Shown piece after piece: positions 10,496 to 21,392 of a stretch of DNA of 39,082 nt; the stretch's first letter is position 1; every line of letters begins with the position of its first letter. This DNA comes from Staphylococcus schweitzeri (GTDB taxonomy: Bacteria > Bacillota > Bacilli > Staphylococcales > Staphylococcaceae). Position numbers and translations under genes: made by a program. Location: contig NZ_PPQS01000032.1 in the NCBI RefSeq assembly GCF_002902405.1, positions 1 to 39,082 of the forward strand, read 5' to 3'. The notes under the pieces are model-generated. The model was given only the letters and a program-made list of their open reading frames with translations. It had not been told where the DNA came from and did not search any database.

Positions 10496-11791
10496 CTATT
10501 CATCTCCATTTTTACTAATTATAATCCATTGCTCTAATTGTTGTTGTTGATATAAATCTCCTACCGCAATAATGCGTTGCTGTTTATCCAATATAACTGG
10601 AATTTGATCACGAAACCATTTAGGTACTTTCTGATCTATAAACAAGCGATTAACTTTCTTATAACCATCACGCCCATTAAGTTTAAATGTATCACCACTT
10701 TTTCTTGTCCTTACTGTAAGTGGAAATAAACTTTTTGGTAAATTAGAATGTATCTCTAATAGATACTTGTCAAAAATATAATTACCTGGCTTATCAATAA
10801 TTTGAACTCTAAAATATGTATCGCCATTATTTTTAGCCATTATTATTAATTTACCATATGCAATTTGAATTATCCATTTTTCTGTAAGATTAATGCTGAA
10901 TTGCGCTTTCTTACTTTTAAATTGCTGAAACCAATCATTATACGTTCTGTCACTGATATTAAATAACTTAAAATGTTCAGATAAAACTCGATCAAATATA
11001 ATCATTTTTAAATGATCTGGTAAATCATTAAAAGCTTGTCTCGGCATTTCTATATTAATTAACTTTTCGTCAAACTTCACAAACTCTGTAATAAATTGTG
11101 TTGCTTTACATTGTAAAATATCATATTGCTCATCATGCCAATGTTTTAATTTTAGTAAATGTAAAACTTTAAGTTGCTCATTTTCATCAATAGCTGGAAT
11201 AATTCTATTTCGAATGTCATTTCTAACATATTTATTATCTTGATTAGATACATCTTCATAAAATGGTATCTTGTTCTCAATCTGGAATTGTTGAATTTCA
11301 TTTTTAGAAACAGCTAATAATGGACGATAAATATAATAACCTTCCCGTTTAGAAAGTTCATCTATACCCAATCTATTACGCGTTGATTTTCCACTAAAAA
11401 CACGGTACATGATTGTTTCAAGTTGATCGTCTAGGTGATGTGCTGTTAACAAGACATCCGCTTCTAAAGCCAACATCATCTCATCAAACCACTGATAACG
11501 TTTAATTCGAGCTTCATTTTGTATACTTTTATTTCTATCTAAACTATGGGATAAATCTAATTTCTTAATATGTAAATCTATGTGATGTTGTTTACAATAT
11601 GCTGTTAAAAATTGACCTTCTTCTTCTGATGCTAACCTAACACCATGATTAACATGCAAACAAGTCAACCGTCTATAGCTATCTTTGTATTCATTTAGGA
11701 GTTGATACAATAAGCACATACTATCAATTCCTGTTGAAACAGCAACTACAAGATGGTCATCTCTATGCCAACCACTACTATTCAACTGCAT
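10496..11791 (-). CDS. tilS: tRNA(Ile)-lysidine synthetase
   Basis: Adds lysine to C34 of tRNA-Ile(CAU) so that it reads AUA; essential in most bacteria. The chosen ATG gives 431 residues ([12 protein letters not shown]), with GAGG 7 nt upstream. A GTG 6 nt earlier overlaps that site. The N-terminal PP-loop ATPase reads [12 protein letters not shown] (family SGGxDS; here STGIDS). The [11 protein letters not shown] and [15 protein letters not shown] motifs and a C-terminal TilS domain near 350-430 follow. It seems faster-evolving than its neighbours: from memory it is only about 80 percent identical to S. aureus TilS. It is upstream of hpt in one transcript. Confidence 0.95.
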   Translation of the reverse strand: MQLNSSGWHRDDHLVVAVSTGIDSMCLLYQLLNEYKDSYRRLTCLHVNHGVRLASEEEGQFLTAYCKQHHIDLHIKKLDLSHSLDRNKSIQNEARIKRYQWFDEMMLALEADVLLTAHHLDDQLETIMYRVFSGKSTRNRLGIDELSKREGYYIYRPLLAVSKNEIQQFQIENKIPFYEDVSNQDNKYVRNDIRNRIIPAIDENEQLKVLHLLKLKHWHDEQYDILQCKATQFITEFVKFDEKLINIEMPRQAFNDLPDHLKMIIFDRVLSEHFKLFNISDRTYNDWFQQFKSKKAQFSINLTEKWIIQIAYGKLIIMAKNNGDTYFRVQIIDKPGNYIFDKYLLEIHSNLPKSLFPLTVRTRKSGDTFKLNGRDGYKKVNRLFIDQKVPKWFRDQIPVILDKQQRIIAVGDLYQQQQLEQWIIISKNGDE

Positions 11792-11835
11792 ACCCACACC
11801 TCATTCTTTACAATTTTCAAATGCTCGAACTTCTA

Positions 11836-11844
11836 TTTATATCA
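11836..11844 (-). promoter_or_regulatory. Extended -10 promoter candidate for tilS
   Basis: TGATATAAA on the minus strand matches an extended -10 (TGnTATAAA), about 45 bp upstream of tilS and just beyond the terminator of the preceding gene. There is no recognisable -35. Confidence 0.4.
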
Positions 11845-11852
11845 TAACAAAT

Positions 11853-11886
11853 AAAAAGAGACTGCTCCTTATTTAAGAAACAGTCT
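11853..11886 (-). terminator. Intrinsic terminator after the S1-domain gene
   Basis: The minus-strand stem AGACTGTTTCTT pairs with AAGGAGCAGTCT (12 bp with GU pairs, loop AAAT) and is followed by CTTTTTATTT. A second copy of the left arm lies about 70 nt upstream (see findings). Confidence 0.88.
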
Positions 11887-11969
11887 TAGATGTCCTTCAT
11901 ACGCAATCACTGTCATGATGCGTAGATTCTAAATTTATTCCTTATCGAAACAGTCTTTATTTATTTTAA

Positions 11970-12371
11970 TTAACGTCTAGAACCTTTGCCACCGCGTCTA
12001 GATTCTGTTTGACGTTTGATTGAAGTTAATTTGTCTTCACTATCTTTTAAGAAATTGCTTAATTTCTTTTCAAAATCTTCGGCTTTTTGTACTGGTTTAT
12101 GGTGACTTGGTTTGCTCGTATGTTGTCTACGTGGACGATCTTTCGCTTTTTTAATTGAAAGACTAATTTTGCCATCATCAGCAATTGATAATACTTTTAC
12201 GTCGACTTCATCACCTACAGTTAAGTGCTCTTCTACGTTTTCAACATAATTATCTGCGACTTCACTAATGTGAACTAAACCACTTTTTCCTTCAGGTAAT
12301 TCTACGAATGCACCAAATTTTTTGATACCAGTGACTTTACCTTTAAGCTTATTTCCAACTTCGATTGACAT
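11970..12371 (-). CDS. S1 domain RNA-binding protein (YabR-like)
   Basis: Small RNA-binding protein of 133 residues. Residues 1-76 form a single S1 domain (GNKLKGKVTGIKKFGAFVEL, then GLVHISEVADNYVENVEEHL and VKVLSIADDGKISLSIKKA). The C terminus is basic and low complexity, rich in K, R, H and S (ending SRRGGKGSRR), as expected for RNA or ribosome binding. It lies downstream of divIC as yabR does in Bacillus and has its own promoter (12412-12440) and terminator. GGGAGG lies 13 nt before the ATG, a long spacing. The molecular role of YabR-type proteins is not well defined. Confidence 0.9.
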   Translation of the reverse strand: MSIEVGNKLKGKVTGIKKFGAFVELPEGKSGLVHISEVADNYVENVEEHLTVGDEVDVKVLSIADDGKISLSIKKAKDRPRRQHTSKPSHHKPVQKAEDFEKKLSNFLKDSEDKLTSIKRQTESRRGGKGSRR

Positions 12372-12411
12372 ATGTTAAATAAATCCTCCCGATTTGATTC
12401 GATTTTCCCTT

Positions 12412-12440
12412 ATTATATCCTTGTTTGAGTTTTTTCACAA
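12412..12440 (-). promoter_or_regulatory. Sigma-A promoter of the S1-domain gene
   Basis: Minus-strand TTGTGA (12435-12440), a 17-nt spacer and a perfect TATAAT (12412-12417), about 41 bp upstream of the start codon. Confidence 0.7.
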
Positions 12441-12475
12441 TGTCTATACTCGTATATTTTTTGTTCATTTTCGAA

Positions 12476-12868
12476 TTATTTTTTTGACGAATTAGAGTTT
12501 GACGAACCCTTATCATTAGGAAGTCTAAATATTACTTCCCCTTTATTGCTTAGGTAATAATCATCACGTGCAATTTTTTCAATATAATCTTTGTCATTTA
12601 AATTATTCAATTTCTCTTTTAATGCTATTTCTTCATTTTGTTGCTTTTGAAATTGTTCTTCTTTCGCTTTTCGTTCTTGTGCATCAACATCATTACGGTG
12701 TTTTTGGACAACAAGCAAGATTGATAAAATAATAATTATCGCAAGTAATACACCCGCGAAAACGGTGATTCGTCTACGAACAACACGCATTTTCATTTTT
12801 TGACGTTGTTTTTTCTTATTTTCTTGTGATGTATACTGATTTTCTATATGCTCTACTTTATTTTTCAT
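12476..12868 (-). CDS. divIC: Cell division protein DivIC (FtsB family)
   Basis: Bitopic divisome protein that partners DivIB and FtsL at the septum. Of 130 residues, a basic cytoplasmic N terminus (about 1-33, many K and R) precedes one membrane segment at about 34-54 (ITVFAGVLLAIIIILSILLV). An extracytoplasmic coiled coil (about 57-95, AQERKAKEEQFQKQQNEEIA) then leads into the conserved DYIEKIARDDYYLSNKGEVIF, and a Ser/Lys-rich tail ends the protein. GGAGGTG lies 8 nt before the ATG. It is 17 nt after rqcP in the pth-to-divIC operon. Confidence 0.95.
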   Translation of the reverse strand: MKNKVEHIENQYTSQENKKKQRQKMKMRVVRRRITVFAGVLLAIIIILSILLVVQKHRNDVDAQERKAKEEQFQKQQNEEIALKEKLNNLNDKDYIEKIARDDYYLSNKGEVIFRLPNDKGSSNSNSSKK

Positions 12869-12885
12869 TGCTTGTCACCTCCAAT

Positions 12886-13149
12886 TTACACTTCATCAAG
12901 TCTTTGCTCTTCAATAATTTCATACATGCCCTTTGCATTATCTTTAGATGCATGTTCATTTAATGCTGTTACTTTTACAGTTACTAATTTTTGACCGAAC
13001 CGAATTGTTAAGACATCTTCCACTTTGACATCAGATCCAGCTTTAGCAATATTGCCATTGATTGTAATGCGTCCTTGATCGCTTACTTCTTTAGCTAATG
13101 TACGTCTTTTAATTAGTCGCGAAACTTTTAAATATTTGTCTAATCTCAT
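12886..13149 (-). CDS. rqcP: RqcP (YabO), S4-domain ribosome quality control factor
   Basis: Eighty-seven residues that are almost entirely an S4 RNA-binding domain ([20 protein letters not shown] at the start, then [20 protein letters not shown]). In Bacillus subtilis the orthologue YabO/RqcP binds the 50S subunit carrying a stalled peptidyl-tRNA and works with RqcH in alanine tailing of nascent chains. It overlaps the mazG stop by 4 nt (ATGA). Its position next to pth (peptidyl-tRNA hydrolase) in one operon fits a shared job in clearing stalled translation products. Confidence 0.93.
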   Translation of the reverse strand: MRLDKYLKVSRLIKRRTLAKEVSDQGRITINGNIAKAGSDVKVEDVLTIRFGQKLVTVKVTALNEHASKDNAKGMYEIIEEQRLDEV

Positions 13150-14339
13150 TTATTACGTTCCCCCTTTTCTAACCATTGTTTCAACTCAGCTTCATCTAAT
13201 GATTTATCTTTAGTTTCTTCGTATAAGTTTAAAAAATGTTCAGCAAATACTTTTTCAAACTTAACTCTTGATTGCTTACCTTCAGCTTCTTTAGCCTTAG
13301 TCCATATTTCTTTTAAATCTTCAATCGATTCAGCATGTGCATTGCCAAATATATGCGGGTGCCTATGAATCATTTTAGTATTTAAGCCTGTAATGACTTC
13401 TTTTATATCCATATATCCTTCTTTTTTACCAATACTTGTATGCAACAACACTTGTAATAAAATATCTCCTAACTCTTCAATCATATGCCAATCGTCTTCA
13501 TTGTCAATAGCTTCGAATAATTCAAAGGTCTCTTCAAGTAAATATCGTTTTAAAGTATCGTGTGTTTGCGCTTTATCCCATGGGCAACCTTTTTCATCAT
13601 CAACTAAAGTATCAATTACCTCTGTTGCAAAATCAAAGTCATTATACAAATAAGATTGTGTTGTTATTTTTGGAATAAATATACTTGTTAAATTATTAAA
13701 TGCCTTTTCATCGTGATCTAATTCATATAAAGGACAAGTCACAACGTTTTCAGCACCACTACTGTGTGCACCCGTAACGATTTGAACAGGATAATCGTCT
13801 GGATAACGTTCCATTAACGTAATTTTTAAATCAGCAGCTACCATTGCACTATACACTTGTGTAATCAATGTATGGGTTCTAACATTCAACATCACTTCTT
13901 GCAGGGATGTAGCATCTAACAAGGTAAATCCATCGTTCGGATCAATACTTACTGCTTCAAATACGTCATCTATAAAGCTTTTTCCACCTAAAATATCTAC
14001 ATTAATATTAGCATTCTCATCCGCAAATGCTTGTAATTTAACTGTAGTTGTCTCAGCAACTCTTGGATGCCCCGGAACCGCATAAGCAATATCTTTTTTA
14101 GAAGCAAGCGCGATCAATTTCTCTACAATACCATCATAGACATCTTCAAACTGATCATGTTTTTCATAAACGTAATCAAAACTCTCAAATGCTATTTCAT
14201 CTTTCAAAGATTGAACAACTGGATGGTCAATCGTCCTTGCATAGACAATGTCCTGCGTCTTCAAAAATTTATATATACCTAATGGTAAATCATCTATACC
14301 ATAATTACCTAAGCCAACAATCGTAATGGTATTTGCCAT
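13146..14339 (-). CDS. YabN-like fusion of tetrapyrrole methylase fold and MazG pyrophosphohydrolase
   Basis: Two-domain protein of 397 residues. Residues 1 to about 205 have a SAM-dependent tetrapyrrole-methylase fold ([17 protein letters not shown] at the start), and about 220-380 a MazG nucleotide pyrophosphohydrolase domain ([20 protein letters not shown], metal-binding [13 protein letters not shown]). MazG domains hydrolyse (d)NTPs and are linked to removal of damaged nucleotides. The role of the fused methylase-like domain is unknown. The ATG overlaps the flippase stop by 1 nt (TGATG). A TTG 3 nt upstream could extend it by one codon. Confidence 0.94.
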   Translation of the reverse strand: MANTITIVGLGNYGIDDLPLGIYKFLKTQDIVYARTIDHPVVQSLKDEIAFESFDYVYEKHDQFEDVYDGIVEKLIALASKKDIAYAVPGHPRVAETTTVKLQAFADENANINVDILGGKSFIDDVFEAVSIDPNDGFTLLDATSLQEVMLNVRTHTLITQVYSAMVAADLKITLMERYPDDYPVQIVTGAHSSGAENVVTCPLYELDHDEKAFNNLTSIFIPKITTQSYLYNDFDFATEVIDTLVDDEKGCPWDKAQTHDTLKRYLLEETFELFEAIDNEDDWHMIEELGDILLQVLLHTSIGKKEGYMDIKEVITGLNTKMIHRHPHIFGNAHAESIEDLKEIWTKAKEAEGKQSRVKFEKVFAEHFLNLYEETKDKSLDEAELKQWLEKGERNK

Positions 14340-15865
14340 CAACGTCTTCCTTTCTTCATTTGATACAATTTTGAACCGAATGGTAAATAAGTTAACTCTT
14401 TGTACGTCAATACATTAAATTTAAAAATATAGTAAAATAATGCTGCAATACCTAAAAAAGCTGCACATAATAATTCAATAAGTCCCGTTATACGACCATG
14501 TGTGGTCACTATAAATAAAACGAGTTGGACAACTATTGACATAAATATCATGCCGATAACGACATTCATGAAAAACCGTCGCATCGCATGCAAATGATAC
14601 TTTTTAGTTACAGCGATGTGAATAATTGCACCGAATATAATTAATGATACAACAGTACTTATGCTTGCACCAATAATGCCACTTAAACGAATTAAAATTA
14701 TATTAAGTAAAAATTTAACAATTAATCCTGAAGTCATACCTATAAATATAGGTCTCACAGCATGTTGCGCTTGTAGCAACGCCATATCCATCATAATTAA
14801 AGACACACAAATCACTGTGAACATATAAATACTTAATGTTAACGTTAAATCATTTGTTTTAAAAAACACGCTATTCATCAAAGGTAATAAATTGATTAAT
14901 CCTATACCTGCTGCTGTACTTATTAAAATTGTAATTTTCAAAGAAGCATTTGCATAACGATTCATTAATACTTGCTTTTTCATTTTAATTGCATCACTTA
15001 GCAAAGGTATTAACGCAAAACTAAACGTTGTCGTTACAATTAATCCCATTTGAATGAATGAGGCACCTCGATCATAAACACCTTTTTCAGTAATAGCAAT
15101 ATTAAATGGTACATGCATTGCTTTTAAAGATTGAATAATCGTTACACTATCAATCACTTGCCACAAAATAACGATAAGTTGACTTATTGCGAAAATTAAA
15201 ATTGAAAGCATAAGCTGTTTCCAAGCTATATTGACATTATTATTTACCATTTTAAATTTAAAAGGTCTATGTGCAATTAAATATATCGATGAACCTAGAA
15301 ATCCAATTGTTGATGCTAAAATAGCAATGGTACCAGCTTCGTAGATATTCCATCCCTTACCTATAAAAATAATAATAGTTCCGATAATGATACTTACTCG
15401 AATCACTTGTTCTATAACCTGGGAAATAGCCGGAATCGTCATATTATTTGCAGTTTGATAATACCCTCTTAAAACACCAAGCATACCTATAAATATAAAG
15501 CTTAAACTTGCAGCCTGAATCATCGAAGTCAAATGAATGTCTCCCATAATTTGGGCAAGATGCTTTGCAAACGCAAAGATAAAAACAAATATCGATATAC
15601 CGATCATTTGAATATATATGACAGCTTTCGCATATGCATGATCATTATGATATTGTCCAATGTTTTGTGTAATAGCACTTGGAATAGCATTCATCGACAA
15701 TATCATCCCTAATGCTACGATAGGGTATACTTGTTGATAGGCATACAAGCCTGTATCACCTAATATATTTTGATATGGAATCCGATACACAGCACTTAGA
15801 ATTTTTATAACAATTAATGCAGCAGTTAATACAACAACGCCATTAAATGCCTCTTTATGCTTCAT
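14339..15865 (-). CDS. MOP-superfamily polysaccharide/lipid flippase (YabM/SpoVB-like)
   Basis: Integral membrane protein of 508 residues with about 14 hydrophobic segments, starting [20 protein letters not shown] and continuing to the C-terminal basic tail. It belongs to the MATE/MOP flippase superfamily with Wzx, SpoVB and MurJ and holds the yabM place after mfd. Lipid II or another lipid-linked sugar is the likely substrate, but the sequence does not settle this. S. aureus has a separate better-established MurJ. The start lies inside the mfd 3' end with a poor ribosome site, so translation is probably coupled. A GTG 3 nt upstream is an alternative start. Confidence 0.9.
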   Translation of the reverse strand: MKHKEAFNGVVVLTAALIVIKILSAVYRIPYQNILGDTGLYAYQQVYPIVALGMILSMNAIPSAITQNIGQYHNDHAYAKAVIYIQMIGISIFVFIFAFAKHLAQIMGDIHLTSMIQAASLSFIFIGMLGVLRGYYQTANNMTIPAISQVIEQVIRVSIIIGTIIIFIGKGWNIYEAGTIAILASTIGFLGSSIYLIAHRPFKFKMVNNNVNIAWKQLMLSILIFAISQLIVILWQVIDSVTIIQSLKAMHVPFNIAITEKGVYDRGASFIQMGLIVTTTFSFALIPLLSDAIKMKKQVLMNRYANASLKITILISTAAGIGLINLLPLMNSVFFKTNDLTLTLSIYMFTVICVSLIMMDMALLQAQHAVRPIFIGMTSGLIVKFLLNIILIRLSGIIGASISTVVSLIIFGAIIHIAVTKKYHLHAMRRFFMNVVIGMIFMSIVVQLVLFIVTTHGRITGLIELLCAAFLGIAALFYYIFKFNVLTYKELTYLPFGSKLYQMKKGRR

Positions 15866-18800
15866 CACTTATTCTCATACTTTCTTCAATACATTTCACT
15901 AGAAACTTAAGACTATCTAGCCATTGATTTTGTTTGGTTAATGTTATCGTCATTTCACTATTTTGTACGCCAACTTTCATAGTTCTGCCAAGAGGTTGTG
16001 TAGCTTTGAACAACACTTCACCATCAATATTTTCAGTAGCTTTTACAGATAAATGAATATCAATCGTTTTCCCTTTATCTTTAATTAACGTAATGCCTGC
16101 ATGCAATGCATGTACTTTTATTTCTACAATGTCAAGCAAGCGTTCAACTTCAACCGGGTAGTCATTAAAACGGTCGATTAACTCATCTTTAATATCCATA
16201 ATTTGCTCATGTGTTTCTGTCTTACGTAACTTTTTATAAACTTCAATTTTAGCTTGCTCATTTGATATATATTCTGTAGGTAAATATGCATCTAAGTTTA
16301 AATCAACTTCAACTTCAGGTACCTCAGATTCTGGTTCTTTAATACCGCGTTTTTCATTTACTGCTTCTTCTAACATTTGGCTATATAAATCAAATCCAAC
16401 CGTGTCAATAAAGCCATGTTGTTGTTTACCTAACAAATTCCCAGCACCACGGATGTTCAAATCACGCATTGCAATCTTGAATCCAGAGCCCAGCTCTGTA
16501 AACTCTTTAATAGCTTGCAATCGATCTTCAGCCGTCTCTGTTAAAACTTTGTTTACTGGATGTAAGAAATAAGCATAACCAATTCGACTTGAACGTCCAA
16601 CACGTCCCCTTAATTGATACAATTGACTTAATCCAAAACGATCTGCGTCTTCAATGATTAAAGTATTCGCATTCGGAACATCGACACCAGTTTCTATAAT
16701 CGTTGTCGTTACCAAAATGTCATACTCATTATTGATAAAACTTAGCATTGTTTCTTCTAAATCTCGTTCCGTCATCTGCCCATGAGCAACTGCTATGTTA
16801 GCATCAGGCATTAACATTTGAAGTTGTTCACGCTTTTCATAAATAGATTGCACTTTATTGTACAAGTAAAATACTTGTCCGTCACGAGACAATTCTCTCT
16901 CTAATGCTTCTTTAATAAAACTCATATTTTGTTCTAACACATATGTTTGTACTGGAAAACGATTTTCAGGTGGCGTTTCAATTACTGACAAATCACGTAC
17001 ACCCAACATACTCATATGAAGTGTTCTCGGTATAGGCGTTGCCGTTAAAGTTAATACATCAACATTATGCTTTAATGTCTTGATACGTTCTTTATGGCGA
17101 ACACCAAAACGCTGTTCTTCGTCGACTATTAATAATCCTAAATCTTTATATTGTATATCTTTGCTCAGCAACTTATGGGTACCGACAACAATGTCAACGA
17201 ATCCGGTCTTAAGCCCTTCTTTCGTTTGTTTGATTTCTTTAGGTGTTCTAAAGCGACTCATTAATTGAATTTCGACTGGAAAATCCTGCATACGCTCAAT
17301 TAATGTTTCATAATGTTGTTGCGCTAAAATGGTTGTAGGCACTAAAAACGCAACTTGTTTCCCTTCCATTACAGCTTTGAATGCTGCTCGAACTGCAACT
17401 TCTGTTTTACCATAACCAACATCGCCGCATAACAAGCGATCCATTGGACGTGATTTTTGCATATCCTCTTTAATTTCATCAATAGATTTTGCTTGGTCTG
17501 GCGTAAGTTCATACGGAAAGTCCAATTCAAATGTAGTTTGCTCGGCAGTGTCCAATCCAAATTGATAACCTTCTGCCATTTCTCGTTCTTTATAAAGATC
17601 AATTAGCTCTTCGGCAATGTCTTCAACACTTTGTTGAACTTTAGCTTTCGTTTTTTTCCACTCACTGCCACCAAGTTTGTTTAATTTCGGCGTCTTATCT
17701 TCTGAAGCTACATATTTTTGAACTTGATCCATTTGATCAACTGGTACAAACAATTGATCTGTACCTTTATACTGCAATTTAATATAGTCACGATGCGTTT
17801 GTCCGACTTCTAATGTTTCAACACCTAGATACCTACCCACACCATGATGCACATGGACAATATAATCTCCTACATTTAAATCCTGGTACGACTTTATTTT
17901 TTCAGCATTTGAAATTGCTTTAGTGCGTTTTCGTTGTTTTTTCTGTTTCGATTTAAAAAGCTCTCGCTCAGTTATAACTACTAGTCCCAAATCCGGAAGT
18001 TCAAATCCTTCTGACAAACTACCTTCAATAATGACGGCCTGACCAGCCAACATTGAGCTGTGCATGTTGGTTACTGAAGGAATATGCATTTCGCTTAACA
18101 TTGCTTGCATACGTTCAACTTTCGTTTCAGTTTCAACTAACACAACGATGCGATACTTCTGATTGACATAACGTTGAAATTCAGAGCGCATTATATCATA
18201 TTGACCATAAAATTGTTGTACAGGTTTACATGAAAATTTAATAATATGCTTTAATTTTATCGGCATTGTTGTCGCAAATAATGAAAAATAAGTAGCTGGA
18301 TAGCCTTCAATCAATGTTTCAAAATCATCATATTTTATAAAACTTTGTCCAATAAAACCTTTACCACTTTCAATAATATTACTTATAAATGCATCTGATT
18401 CTGTAGTAAGACTTTCCTCAGTTTCTTTTATGCGATTAAATTCATCAATTACAACAATTGCATCTTTTTGAAAATAATCTATAATTGTCGAAGGTTTATC
18501 GTACATAAATGCTACTAAACGTCGAAGTATTTGATGATCAAAATATGTACTTTCGAACAATTTAAAACTTTCATATGTTTCCTTCAAATCATTACGTACT
18601 GATTTATCGATTTTAGGTCTCGTGTTTTCATAAGCTGCTTTCAATTCTGCTTTAAGATGGTTAATCACTTCATCTGTGATGACATAGTCACTTGCAGTTG
18701 TGATATCAACTTCATTTATATTATCTTTTGAACGCTGTGTTTCGACATCAAAATCTCGAATCGAATCAATTTCAGTATCGAAAAGTTCGATTCTAACAGG

Positions 18801-19361
18801 TTGCCCAATAAGTGGAAAAATATCAATAATACCGCCGCGCAATGAAAATTCGCCGATATGAGAAACAACCGATTCTCGTTTATATCCCATATTAACCAAT
18901 TTATTAAGCATTTGATCCACGTCTATATCATCGCCAACTCGCAATGTCATTTGATGGCTTTGCCACATTTCTACTGGCGTTAACCACTTTTTCAAGCCAT
19001 TAAGGGGAACGATAAATAACCCTTTCTTACCTTGAGCTAACGCAGTTAATGTTCTAATACGTTCACTCATCAGTTGAGGGCTTTGTGTTGAAAATTCTTC
19101 AGTCATAATATCCTGTACCGGATACTTATATAATTCCTCTGCATCTACAAATTGTAAAAAGTCTGTTTCTAATTTATCCGCTTGGTATAAATTGTTAGTG
19201 ATTAATAATAACTGTTGATTGCTTTGTGTATATTTTTCAGCAATCATCGTCACTTTTGCTGACGGGGAAAGTCCAGTTACTAATGTATTTTCTTGTCCAA
19301 ATACCTGATTAAGTGCTTGAAAATGGTTATTCTCTTGAATAAACGTTGTTAATATTGTCAT
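15855..19361 (-). CDS. mfd: Transcription-repair coupling factor Mfd
   Basis: DNA translocase that removes RNA polymerase stalled at lesions and recruits UvrABC. It is full length at 1168 residues. The N-terminal third is the UvrB-homology (UvrA-binding) module. The RNA-polymerase interaction domain is at about 480-560 ([19 protein letters not shown]). The RecG-like translocase follows with Walker [14 protein letters not shown] and Walker [12 protein letters not shown], and the helicase C-terminal motifs [18 protein letters not shown]. The TRCF C-terminal domain begins near 1010. The ATG overlaps the pth stop by 1 nt (TAATG), as in the Bacillus pth-mfd pair. Confidence 0.98.
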   Translation of the reverse strand: MTILTTFIQENNHFQALNQVFGQENTLVTGLSPSAKVTMIAEKYTQSNQQLLLITNNLYQADKLETDFLQFVDAEELYKYPVQDIMTEEFSTQSPQLMSERIRTLTALAQGKKGLFIVPLNGLKKWLTPVEMWQSHQMTLRVGDDIDVDQMLNKLVNMGYKRESVVSHIGEFSLRGGIIDIFPLIGQPVRIELFDTEIDSIRDFDVETQRSKDNINEVDITTASDYVITDEVINHLKAELKAAYENTRPKIDKSVRNDLKETYESFKLFESTYFDHQILRRLVAFMYDKPSTIIDYFQKDAIVVIDEFNRIKETEESLTTESDAFISNIIESGKGFIGQSFIKYDDFETLIEGYPATYFSLFATTMPIKLKHIIKFSCKPVQQFYGQYDIMRSEFQRYVNQKYRIVVLVETETKVERMQAMLSEMHIPSVTNMHSSMLAGQAVIIEGSLSEGFELPDLGLVVITERELFKSKQKKQRKRTKAISNAEKIKSYQDLNVGDYIVHVHHGVGRYLGVETLEVGQTHRDYIKLQYKGTDQLFVPVDQMDQVQKYVASEDKTPKLNKLGGSEWKKTKAKVQQSVEDIAEELIDLYKEREMAEGYQFGLDTAEQTTFELDFPYELTPDQAKSIDEIKEDMQKSRPMDRLLCGDVGYGKTEVAVRAAFKAVMEGKQVAFLVPTTILAQQHYETLIERMQDFPVEIQLMSRFRTPKEIKQTKEGLKTGFVDIVVGTHKLLSKDIQYKDLGLLIVDEEQRFGVRHKERIKTLKHNVDVLTLTATPIPRTLHMSMLGVRDLSVIETPPENRFPVQTYVLEQNMSFIKEALERELSRDGQVFYLYNKVQSIYEKREQLQMLMPDANIAVAHGQMTERDLEETMLSFINNEYDILVTTTIIETGVDVPNANTLIIEDADRFGLSQLYQLRGRVGRSSRIGYAYFLHPVNKVLTETAEDRLQAIKEFTELGSGFKIAMRDLNIRGAGNLLGKQQHGFIDTVGFDLYSQMLEEAVNEKRGIKEPESEVPEVEVDLNLDAYLPTEYISNEQAKIEVYKKLRKTETHEQIMDIKDELIDRFNDYPVEVERLLDIVEIKVHALHAGITLIKDKGKTIDIHLSVKATENIDGEVLFKATQPLGRTMKVGVQNSEMTITLTKQNQWLDSLKFLVKCIEESMRISDEA

Positions 19362-19933
19362 TACTTTACTTCACCATTGAATTCATTCATTACGTAATCA
19401 AAACGTGATGTTTCAATAAACTTTTCAATTGCTCGCGCTGAATGTTCAATAACTTTTTCCATTGTTATCATTTCATCTTGTGAAAATCGTTGCAACACAT
19501 AATCAGGAACAGACATACCGTTCGTTGGTCTTCCCACACCAATACGAACACGTTTAAATTGATCTGTACCAAGCATTTTGATGATTGATTTCATACCATT
19601 ATGTCCGCCGGCACTACCTTTGTGTCTTAAACGAACCTGTCCTTGTTCCAAATCTAAATCATCATACAGTACAATTAAATCTTCTGGGTCAACATTATAA
19701 TAATCCATTATAGGTGCCACAGCTTCACCAGATAAATTCATCATTGTCATCGGTTCAATGAATAAAACTTTATCCTCGTTCATACGTTCAATTGTATATG
19801 CACCTTTAAATTTCTGTTTATCTAAAGTAAAATTATTTTTCTCTAAAATATAATCAACGACTTCGAAGCCGATATTATGTCTTGTAAGTTCAAAACGTTT
19901 ACCTATATTACCAAGACCTACAATACACTTCAT
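19361..19933 (-). CDS. pth: Peptidyl-tRNA hydrolase
   Basis: Cleaves peptidyl-tRNA released from stalled ribosomes; essential. It has 190 residues, normal for the family. Family residues seen are N9 (GLGN), the catalytic H19 in [13 protein letters not shown]92-D93 in [11 protein letters not shown] and the [12 protein letters not shown] loop. GGAGGT lies 7 nt before the ATG. It is the first gene of pth-mfd-flippase-mazG-rqcP-divIC. Its upstream region is an 800-bp repeat-rich gap without an obvious promoter, so where transcription starts is unclear. Confidence 0.97.
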   Translation of the reverse strand: MKCIVGLGNIGKRFELTRHNIGFEVVDYILEKNNFTLDKQKFKGAYTIERMNEDKVLFIEPMTMMNLSGEAVAPIMDYYNVDPEDLIVLYDDLDLEQGQVRLRHKGSAGGHNGMKSIIKMLGTDQFKRVRIGVGRPTNGMSVPDYVLQRFSQDEMITMEKVIEHSARAIEKFIETSRFDYVMNEFNGEVK

Positions 19934-19971
19934 GCGTGTTTACCTCCATCGTAATTGTTTCATTTATTCAT

Positions 19972-20127
19972 GTGGGAGTGGAACAGAAATGATAAAGAAC
20001 CATTAATGATTTATTATGTAGTAGTTCTTTATTATTAGCCACAGCTAATGTGTACTTAAAAAGTAGGAATACATGAGTAAAACTCATGCATAAGAAATAC
20101 TAATTTCTAAAGAAAAAATATTTCTTT
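19972..20127. repeat. Staphylococcal dispersed intergenic element with serial hairpins
   Basis: The element begins TGGGAGTGGAACAGAAATGA, close to the GGGAGTGGGACAGAAATGA ends of intergenic repeats scattered in S. aureus genomes (from memory). It contains a run of adjacent inverted repeats: AAAGAAC/GTTCTTT (19994-20030), ATTAGC/GCTAAT (20034-20049), CATGAG/CTCATG (20072-20088), AGAAAT/ATTTCT (20093-20108) and AAAGAAA/TTTCTTT (20109-20127). No coding potential with a ribosome site was seen. Confidence 0.65.
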
Positions 20128-20130
20128 ATC

Positions 20131-20381
20131 ACTGTTACCCCAACTTGCATTGCTTGTAGAAATTGGGTATCCAATTCCTCTATGTTGGGGCCCCGCACCC
20201 CATCTTGCATTACCTGTAGAAATTGTCTATCCAATTCCTCTATGTTGGGGCCCCGCACACCATCTTGCATTGCCTGTAGAAATTGTCTATCCAATTCCTC
20301 TATGTTGGGGCCCCGCACACCATCTTGCATTGCCTGTAGAAATTGTCTATCCAATTCCTCTATGTTGGGGGCCCGCACCCC
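20131..20381. repeat. STAR element: 60-bp tandem repeat array
   Basis: One partial unit (20136-20160) and four units in exact 60-bp register (20161, 20221, 20281, 20341). The second and third are identical over all 60 bases, the first differs at four positions, and the last diverges after 30 bases. Each carries TATGTTGGGG(C/G)CCCGCAC, the core of the S. aureus STAR element, with a GGGGCCCC palindrome. It is far more GC-rich than its surroundings. Because 60 is divisible by three, open frames with 20-residue repeats arise on both strands; I regard these as accidental. Copy number in such arrays varies between strains and is used for typing. Confidence 0.9.
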
Positions 20382-20657
20382 GGCAAGTGTTACTAGAATT
20401 GAAAAAAGCTTGTTACCAGCATATTTTCATTCAGTCAACTATTGCCAATATAACATTGTAGCGCCTAGGACATTGATTTATATCCCAAACCCATTTAAAA
20501 TTGCTCATCAAAATAATAAGCAAGCACTTAAACATTCTGTATATCTACAAAATCTTTACCGTCATTTTAATAACCTTTATATTAAGATTGCTTTACTTAC
20601 TAAAATTAATTTAACTTTGATACAAATCAATAAAGTTTAATTAAACCCTATGATAAC
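20382..20657. other. Unassigned A/T-rich stretch between STAR array and rplY terminator
   Basis: About 275 bp without a gene I can support. Frames that cross it are continuations of the repeat frames and lack ribosome sites. No clear promoter for pth was found here, and no RNA structure beyond small A/T hairpins. Confidence 0.4.
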
Positions 20658-20698
20658 ACAAAAAGCACCATGCTTATATTAAAATAAGCACAGTGCTT
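20658..20698 (-). terminator. Intrinsic terminator of rplY
   Basis: The minus-strand stem AAGCACTGTGCTTA pairs with TAAGCATGGTGCTT (14 bp, with GU pairs at the centre) and is followed by TTTTTG. It lies 40 nt after the rplY stop. Confidence 0.88.
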
Positions 20699-20738
20699 GT
20701 TTAACAAAGTATAAAAACTTTATAGTAATGTGTTAAAA

Positions 20739-21392
20739 TTACTCTTCAGTTTTCTCTTCGTCTTCTTTGCTTTCGCCAACAACTTCTGGTTCTTCAGTTT
20801 GTTGTTCGCCTTCCATAGCTTCGATTTCTTCTTCAGTTGGCTCTTCAGTTGGAGCAACTACTGTTACAACTGATTCAGCTGAATCAGTTTCGATTTTGAA
20901 GTCGCCAGTTACTTTAACATCAGCAACAGTTAAGCTGTCGTTAATGTTTAATTCAGTAATGTCTACTTCAATAGCTTCTGGAATATTGTCAGGAGTAGCA
21001 GTTACTTCTAAGTTGAATAATGGTTGTTCAACTACGCCGCCTTCTTTAGCGCCTACTGCTTCACCAACTAATTGAACTGGTACTTCAACAGTACGTTCTT
21101 CACTCATATTGATTGCTAAGAAGTCAATGTGAGTGATTTGGTTTTTAAGTGGATCGAATTGGTAATCGGCAACCATAACTTTGATAGTTTTAGAACCAAC
21201 ACCTAATTCGATGACACCGTTACGACCTACTTCACGGATAACTTTGATGAATTCTACTTCATCAACTTTAACTGACACGTTTTTAGTACCGTAACCATAT
21301 ACAACTGCTGGTACTTTACCAGATTTTCTTAATTGTTTAAGATCTGAACGTGTTTGTTTACCTTGACGGATGATTGACTTTAATGAAGCCAT
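20739..21392 (-). CDS. rplY: Large-subunit ribosomal protein bL25, long Ctc form
   Basis: Binds 5S rRNA loop E in the 50S subunit. In Bacillus the Ctc form is a general-stress protein. The chosen ATG gives 217 residues ([20 protein letters not shown]), with GGTGG 8 nt upstream. An ATG 6 nt and a GTG 12 nt further up are less well spaced or lie in the ribosome site. The L25 domain covers about 1-92, the TL5 C-terminal beta domain about 93-185, and an acidic tail (about 186-217, mostly E, with [13 protein letters not shown]) ends the protein. It has its own consensus promoter and a 100-nt structured leader. Confidence 0.97.
   Translation of the reverse strand: MASLKSIIRQGKQTRSDLKQLRKSGKVPAVVYGYGTKNVSVKVDEVEFIKVIREVGRNGVIELGVGSKTIKVMVADYQFDPLKNQITHIDFLAINMSEERTVEVPVQLVGEAVGAKEGGVVEQPLFNLEVTATPDNIPEAIEVDITELNINDSLTVADVKVTGDFKIETDSAESVVTVVAPTEEPTEEEIEAMEGEQQTEEPEVVGESKEDEEKTEE

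Noticed and set aside
17369..17602. 77-codon minus-strand frame inside mfd
   Set aside because: Out-of-frame overlap within the intact mfd coding region; no independent signals.
20100..20378. Open frame with 20-residue repeats (PNIEELDRQFLQAMQDGVRG)
   Set aside because: The 60-bp repeat unit is a multiple of three, so several frames on both strands stay open. There is no promoter or ribosome site, and STAR elements are non-coding as far as is known.
20131..20381. CRISPR array
   Set aside because: Units are contiguous 60-bp direct repeats without unique spacers, and no cas genes are present.
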